DNA of 64,000 nt from positions 80,883,613 to 80,947,612 of the forward strand of contig JAMXBB010000004.1 in NCBI GenBank assembly GCA_024138015.1. Reading direction: 5' to 3'. The stretch's first letter is position 1; every line of letters starts with the position of its first letter. A program made the position numbers and the translations under genes. The notes beneath the pieces are model-generated. The model was not told where the DNA came from. It did no database searches and saw only the letters and a program-made list of their open reading frames with translations. The DNA comes from Lumnitzera littorea. Lineage: Eukaryota > Streptophyta > Magnoliopsida > Myrtales > Combretaceae. Shown in pieces: positions 58,231 to 64,000 of this stretch.

Positions 58231-59400
58231 CCTAAGGAAGACTTATTGTTATTCATAGGGATAGAGAACCAATTATTTAAGTATTGGGATTTGTTGAATA
58301 GGCTAGCCCCTTCATTTTTATTAGAAGTGCCTTCTTTGGTGGGCTTTAAGTTTTGGGCTTCAGCCCGAATGAATGTTTCTAACCATGGAGGGAAGGCCAT
58401 CGGAGTGTGATACAACCTGTTACCTTTTCTACCCCTGGCTTACATTCTTTACAATTCTTCCATTGGGAATATAATGTATCCTAACCCGTAAGTCCCAAAC
58501 TAGCCTTCTTTGAATATCAACCTCTCTTCCTTTTGCTGATTGGTGATCATGCACACCTCATTAAACATTTAGAGTCCAAAGTCCTCTTTTTCTTCTATAC
58601 CAATATAAGGTATGGCCATCTCTTTATAGATTTCATAATCTTAGTCATCTAAAATTGTGATGACCTGGCCATTAGAGATGAACTTAACTTTCTAGTGAAG
58701 AGTTGACGGTATGGCCCCTGCTAAATATATCTATGACCTTCCTAATAATAGATTGAAGGTCCTTGGAATGTCTAAAACTTAGAATGGGATGACGAATGTA
58801 TGTGAGCAGATATCAACTGGTAAGTCGATCTCCCATATTATCTCTCTCCTAGATCCATTGAAAGCCTTTACTATTATTATACTTAGTTTGATAGCATTTG
58901 TATCGATGCCCAATAGATCCAGGGTAGCCAAAGGACAGATATTTAAAGATGATCCATTGTTGATGAGGACTCTTATTGCGATGATGTTATTTATCCTCAC
59001 TATTATGAACAAAGGCTTTGTATGTTGGGTACCTTCTTCGCCAAGTTCCTTAGTGGAGAAGGAAATTTGATCCATAGTAAGGATGGAATTAGTAACAGAG
59101 CTAATCCTTTCAACTGGGATTTCATGAGGGACCTTGACTTCCCTTAATGTTCTGAATAAAGCTTATCGGTGTAAGTCTAATGCCATCAACAATCTCATGA
59201 GGGATATCTATGCTAAAGTCTTAGTGAGTTGGTCCATTATTTTATGCTCACTAGACTTGATCATCTTGGTGAAGGCAGTTAATCCCTCTTCATGTTCAGC
59301 TTATTTGGTGCTTAGCATTTCCAACATGACCTTCTTTTTCAAGTCTTCCCTCAGATCATAGATTCTATTGAAGCGAGTGATGCCCCCTACGAGCAAGTTT
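58231..59400 (-). pseudogene. Aspartic protease of element E and C-terminal linker
   Basis: ISFSTKELGEEGTQH, FIIVRINNIIAIRVLINNGS, LNICPLATLDLLGI and VKAFNGSRREIIWEIDLPVD (58779-59075). The active-site Asp is Asn (complement of 58958-58960), a G-to-A change. A linker with AFPPWLETFIRAEAQNLKP follows (58227-58415) and runs to the candidate intron. Confidence 0.85.
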
Positions 59401-61060
59401 GATTGCCTCTAGTTTATTGCCTAGTAGTTAAGGGGGATAACTTTACAATTTTCGAGGGCTACAAGCACGTAGAAGTTATACTTTTTAGCTTGTAGAACTT
59501 CTTTTTTGTGGAATCTATAAACCTTAGGTTCTTTGTTGGGACCGATCATGTTGATCATAGGCTCTAAGTGGTCAAATATCATATTGATGATGGGCTCATG
59601 GTTTGGCAAGGATTTGTTGTTGACGTTTGGAGTAGAAGCCTCTACAAAATCCAGTTGTACTGTACCTTCATCAATCAAGTCTTGGATTTTGTTTTTCAAC
59701 CTCCACCATGAGTCAGTTGAATGGCCCACCTACCTTAAATGATATTAACATCTTATATTGGGGTAAAAAAACCTTGACCTATACCTTTCACTAGGAGTAG
59801 ATTATCTCTCCTTAACTTCTCGAGCACTTGACTGAGTAGAACGGGTATTCTGGTGAACTGTCTCGGGGTTCTACTAGCCTGTGGTTAGCTTTTATACTAT
59901 GGTTGAGTTGGTGAGGGATTTGTCCTAAAAGAAACTCGGGAGTTAGGCCTTACATTCGAGTTGACCATGCCGATAGTAGCTTATCTAGGCTTGCTGGTGG
60001 TAGGTTTAGCAAAGGGCAATCTTCTATCTACTGTCTCTTATAACTTGCCAAAGGAAATGACATTTCAATTCGGCACCTTGCTACTACTACCTCAGCAAAG
60101 CTAAAAGAGGCTTGTTCGATCAGGTGAGTGAAATCAGGCCTCTCAAGAGTGTTAATGAAAGTTGCAGTCAACTCTTTCTCAGTCCTAGGGGTAGATATTC
60201 TTGTAGCTAAGGACCTCTACCTTTGAGCACATTCTTTGAAGGATTAATTGTGCTTTTTCCTTAAGGCAACCAAATCCATCATTATTGGTGCCTCTTCGAT
60301 GTTAAATCTATATTGCTCATAGAATGCCTTAGCCAACTTCTCCCACATATTCACCTAATTTAAGTCCAACTGAGTGTACCAAGTTAAGGCAGGGCTAATC
60401 AGGTTGTCTTGAAAGGTTTAGACCATGAGCTAGTCATACTATACATACTTACCCATTTTGCGTACATACAACCAAGTGTGCAACTTGGGGCATCTAGTCT
60501 TATTGTATTTTTCAAAGTCAGGTACTTTGAACTTTTTTGGGAAGCTTCCATAATCATAGGCAGAGAAGTCTGTTATGCTAGCATGCTTGAACCCATTATA
60601 TCCCTCAAGCATTTTCATTTTTTTGGAAATTTGTTGAGTTAGCAACTTCTTAAGCTCTTTTAATTTATCCTAGTCAGCTTTAGGCTTTGGGTTGATCGAG
60701 AATGAGTAAGTATTTGGCTTAAAAGTTAGGTTAGCCTTTGGAAATGCCCCTTCTGTTTCAAAGGATTCGAAGCCCTGATTGACTTTGGGGTAGGCTTCTT
60801 CTATTTCGAGGGGTAGGGCCTTAGTATTCTTTCTATATTAAGCTTTAGAACTCTCTTCATTTGATGGAGTCGTGGACCTTAGCAAAGAGATGCTGTCAGC
60901 AAGAAAGCTCAGTTGATCTGCAATCTTTCTCAATATCTACTCCAAAGATTGGAACCTCAACTCTGTGGGATCAATAACCCCGGGGTTGCCATTACCATTA
61001 TTAGTGTTGTTGTTATTGCTTCCTTGGTTGGCTATTCTGGTTTAAGAACGAGTTTTGATA
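59401..61060 (-). pseudogene. Gag of element E
   Basis: N-terminal: LRFQSLE...LRKIADQLSFLADSI near 60.9 kb. Core: FKVPDFEKYNKTRCPKLHTW (about 60480-60540), TFQDNLISPALTWYTQLDLN near 60.4 kb, RTEKELTATFINTLERPDF near 60.15 kb. Tail: VGHSTDS, RLKNKIQDLIDEGTVQLDF (59421-59729). This is the Ogre/Tat gag pattern. The zinc-finger Cys residues are changed and stops are frequent. Confidence 0.85.
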
Positions 61061-61369
61061 GGGCTTCTCTAGAAAGTTTGGTATTTAGGAGCTATCTTGG
61101 CAACTTGGATAAGATTACTTTTCAACAAGTTAATACACTAATATTTTAAAAGGGATAAATGTGAAACTAAGAAATGCATGGAACATGGATGTAGAGAAGC
61201 AAAATTGACTAATAACCAACAAGATGGTAATTTTATTTATTTATTTTTTTTGTGGCTTTTTGGAGTTTTCCTTTTACATTATTTGAAAAAAAAAAAGAAA
61301 ATACATTTAAAAAGATTATTCCTATCTCTAAATGTTCTTCAAGCATTTGATAGGCATTCCCCTTTTCTA

Positions 61370-62870
61370 CTTACTGGACCCAACTGGTGCTCCCTTCCTT
61401 TTTCTTAAATTAGGCTCTTCCATTTCCTCAAAATCTTTAAGTTTTTTTTAGGTCATCCTCAATTCATGTTCTAAGGCCTTAGAACGTTGTTTTGATTCCC
61501 AAAAGAGATCCTCCCACATGTCTCTCTCTTCATAGATTATTTCTACTCGGGCTTATACTTGGTCCATGTAGGTCTTGACTTCAGGATCTAGTTAGCTATT
61601 ATGGGCTGGATGACCTTTGGTGCTTGATACTGGATCTCCCCAGCCTTATGGAGCTGATCATACAAATATTCTTTGGTAACTCAGTGCTATCTGCTTCTCC
61701 TAGCCATTCTCCTAAATCGATGTTTAAGCTGACAATCTTTGTTTCCCATAACTGTTGATTACCTTGACTTTGGACATTTTCTGTGGTAGTGAAATCTAAA
61801 GATCTTCATAATCCAAGGTCATGATATCCAATGGAGGTCTATAGACTATATCTTGGAAACCTTCGAATTGTCTGATCATATTGTTAGGGTAATAGCTTGT
61901 GCATAACTTCATCTCGATTAGGGGTATCGCTTAATAGTTTTTGCAAACTAGGATTACTCTTTTGAAGTTACTCCATCTTGCTGTCCATAGGATATCAACG
62001 ACTTAGAAATTTCTCAATACTTATACCTAGTAGTATGTAGTTTTTTCTTCTAAGAGATGGACCTTATCGACAAATGAATCGATTAGATCGATGTTGTGAG
62101 CAAACTCTCCTCGGATTAGGTCAAGCCCATAACATTTCATGTAGCTCACAGACCATACTATTAGTAATGCTATACTAGTTTTTAGTGCACCATCATTCTT
62201 TTCTTTCAAAATATTAAGGCTTCTGATCTATTTTACAAAGAGGACCGTGGCAAATGATTTGCCTTCAAGAAATTGACTCACTAACTCAACAACCCTTAAA
62301 TGTATGGGGAACCTTTTGTTAGGGAATAAGAAGGTCCCGAATGCAGCTAGGATAAAGGCTTTTATTATATTCTATCCCCAAGCTTTGACATTGCCATAGA
62401 AGATATCCCATTGGTTGGATTTAGGTTCAATGGTGAACCATGCTTTTAAGTCCTCTAGTTTGATATAGTTATCGTAACAGCTTCTGAAGGCTTTTTTCAC
62501 TTCCGTTTTTCTAATACCTAGGCATCTTGAGAACACATTCACAAGATCCATTTTCAAATTTGGGGTGTATATGCTTTCCAAAGAAGGGGCTTAGAGTAAT
62601 TAGGTATGCCCTTCACATGTTAGGCTAATCAAATGGGGCCCAACTCGAAAAGCTACTTCTTCAAGTTCCTAAAAGTTGGTCAAAGCCTTAATCAAATTAA
62701 TCTCTATCTTTACTTTAGGAAGTGATAGAATGGGCCTGATCTTACTGAAGATGGTCTCTTGTTCCTTTAGATTAAAGTGTTGTAACCATTAGTCTAGGAT
62801 AGGTTTAGGGCAGATGTGCTTACTTATAAATTTTTCCTTGAAATAAACAGAGTTGGATGATGAACAGGTC
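61370..62870 (-). pseudogene. ORF1 of element E, resembling plant mobile domain proteins
   Basis: Upstream of gag, minus-strand frames give YFKEKFISKHICPKPILD, ELEEVAFRVGPHLISLTCEG, LGIRKTEVKKAFRSC (62372-62581), then YNKAFILAAFGTFLFPNKR, VELVSQFLEGKSFATVLFVK and GALKTSIALLIVWSVSYMKC (about 62110-62360), and a coiled C-terminus WESKQRSKALEHELRMT near 61.5 kb. The middle part has the AFxLAAFGxxLFP pattern of plant mobile domain-like ORF1 proteins known from Ogre elements. Function in the element is unknown. Stops and shifts break it. Confidence 0.65.
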
Positions 62871-63420
62871 ATTTCTGGGTTACAAAAGAGAAACTATGTT
62901 ACAAGATCATCTGATAATGACAAAACCTATTTACAACAATTCTACATTTATAATACAAGGAAAACCAAGGAAACACCAAGCTAATTTTTTTTTTATTTCC
63001 ATCTTGCTGGATTATTCGTCGATTTTAGATGTCATGAATGCATAAAGGGTAGGTTTTAAAGGTTCTTAAGCTTATGTGACCTCACTTGTTAAAGAACACT
63101 TTCATTGGTCACATCAAACTTAAGTGGGAATGGCTTAACCAACCCCGAGCGATAGTAACACCACAGCACTCGGAGCCTACACAATGGCCCTCCATCTTAA
63201 AGTCCTAAGATAGTTTGTGTTCGATCATATCTATTATACATTTATGGTATATAAAATAAATTTTGCCTAAATTAAATAAATAAAACTAAACCTACAAGAA
63301 AAAAAAAAAAAAAACCACATTGGTACCATTATAATAAAAATGAGTAAATAAATTGTATTTAAGGTGATTTTAAAGATTAATCATAATTTTGGAAAATCAA
63401 ATGGCTAACCTTCTTAACGT
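62871..63420 (-). other. Leader of element E, no gene seen
   Basis: It lies between the primer site and ORF1, with poly(A) at 63299-63314 (plus strand). No coding similarity. Confidence 0.5.
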
Positions 63421-63438
63421 CCTTAGTGAAGTCGCCAA
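63421..63438 (-). other. Primer-binding site of element E (tRNA-Arg type)
   Basis: The complement is TTGGCGACTTCACTAAGG, two bases from the LTR. It differs from the Tat/Ogre TTGGCGACTCCACTGGGG form by transitions. Confidence 0.8.
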
Positions 63439-63440
63439 GC

Positions 63441-64000
63441 TATTGAGCTTGGTTTTTTACCCTCTTAGTTCTTTTATAAAATTAAGTCTTCTTTAAACCG
63501 ATCAGTATTAAACCCTTACTCATTTAGTACTAACCATTGATTAGGGTTTAAAGAAAACCGTTTTTTCAATTTAAAAAAGAGTTGAAATCACCACCCAATT
63601 AGAGTTAAGAAAAAAAAGGTTAAGTTATATCCAATTGGATGGATTGGTTATAACTTAATTATAAGTTTATCGATTAAAACCAATTTTTTGTAAAACGGCT
63701 TTTTTTTTTTTTAAACTAGAGATTTAGGTTTAGGGGCTAGGAATTTTAAACCCTTGCGGGTACCATCGGCTTTCCAAAATAAAAAATAAACTTAAAAATC
63801 ACTTTTTAATTTTGAAAGACAAGACTTAATTTAAATACTCTAATTGGATAAACAGAACAATCTAAACTAAAGGAAAAGGGAAATTAGGTTTTTTTGTTTT
63901 TTACCGTCGTTCGGTAGGTGCCTATATATCCGCTATTCGGGATAAAATGTACATAGTTCTTTTAATGAAAACTTTAGTGAATTGAGTTGATTTTAGTTTT
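63441..64000 (-). repeat. 5' LTR of element E (partial, runs off the window)
   Basis: TATTGAGCTTGG... aligns base by base with 50122 onward, for example CTTTAAACCGATCAGTA and AATTTTAAACCCTTGYG. About 2 kb should lie beyond the window end. Confidence 0.85.

Larger units (their letters stand above)
50122..64000 (-). mobile_element. Element E: Ogre-like (Tat lineage) retrotransposon, cut by window end
   Basis: Minus strand, over 13.9 kb in view. From right to left: partial 5' LTR, tRNA-Arg-type primer site, leader, extra ORF1, gag, protease, candidate intron, RT, gypsy RNase H, archaeal-type RNase H, integrase, 84-bp tandem array, purine tract, 3' LTR. An ORF upstream of gag, the second RNase H and an intron between protease and RT are known traits of Ogre elements. 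RT and the archaeal RNase H keep catalytic residues; protease and integrase do not. Confidence 0.85.

Noticed and set aside
1..64000. A host gene, tRNA gene or novel non-transposon system
   Set aside because: All protein motifs that I could recognise on either strand belong to LTR retroelements or, in one case, a possible DNA transposon. I saw no intron-exon gene model, tRNA cloverleaf or rRNA segment, although decayed tRNA genes could be missed by eye.

Overview
The window reads as a gene-poor, AT-rich stretch of a flowering-plant nuclear genome, probably pericentromeric or other methylated heterochromatin. Nearly everything recognisable is decayed LTR retrotransposon. The lineages are Ty3/gypsy Athila-like, Tat/Ogre-like and chromovirus-like, plus LTRs that look Ty1/copia (Sirevirus-type). 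I found no host gene, rRNA, tRNA or CRISPR array that I could defend. Coding remnants carry many stops and frameshifts, and the LTR copies I compared differ mostly by transitions, as expected from long-term deamination of methylated cytosine. The species cannot be named from the sequence.

Left part (1-22.4 kb). Element A (minus, 1-2.8 kb) is a chromovirus-like remnant whose protease runs straight into the middle of integrase. A Sirevirus-like LTR follows (2.8-4.4 kb). Element H (minus) is an old Athila-like element: LTR 4381-5702, 3' region 5703-6561, then an env-like ORF resuming at 19.7-21.4 kb. It is split by element D (plus, 6562-19039), a Tat/Ogre-like element with target duplication TATAC/CATAC. 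D has about 2.6-kb LTRs, a tRNA-Arg-type primer-binding site, a gag remnant, several repeat arrays and no pol that I could find. D's 5' LTR holds a 536-bp solo LTR. Its 3' LTR holds a truncated chromovirus-like piece (J, 16.5-18.9 kb). A hAT-like DNA element sits in H's env-like ORF, and a copia-like LTR (21.4-22.25 kb) follows.

Middle (22.4-38.1 kb). Element G (minus, 22417-35320) is structurally complete: two LTRs of about 1.67 kb, 5-bp duplication CTTCT, primer-binding site, gag-protease-RT-RNase H-integrase in order, then an Athila-type env-like ORF. Every ORF is broken. To its right lie a short gag fragment with an LTR-like tail (F) and an orphan Tat-lineage RT fragment on the minus strand.

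Right part (39-64 kb). Element B (plus, chromovirus-like; gag, protease, RT, RNase H, integrase) is cut between RNase H and integrase by a complete related element C (41792-48349, two LTRs of about 840 bp, tRNA-Met primer site). B's 3' LTR is cut short by element E (minus, 50122 to beyond the window end), an Ogre-like element. E has an extra ORF1 upstream of gag, a tRNA-Arg primer site, both gypsy and archaeal-type RNase H domains, a candidate intron between protease and RT, and a 12-unit 84-bp tandem array in its 3' untranslated region.

For a retroelement the parts would act together as follows: gag forms the particle, protease matures it, RT/RNase H copies RNA from the tRNA primer, and integrase inserts the DNA. 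Here essential active-site residues are lost in A, B, C, E and G, so no autonomous element is expected. I did not find a convincing new biological system. The most interesting items are the Ogre-like architecture of E with its candidate intron and 84-bp array, the pol-less element D with multiple repeat families, and the nested insertions with an empty-site control inside the same window.
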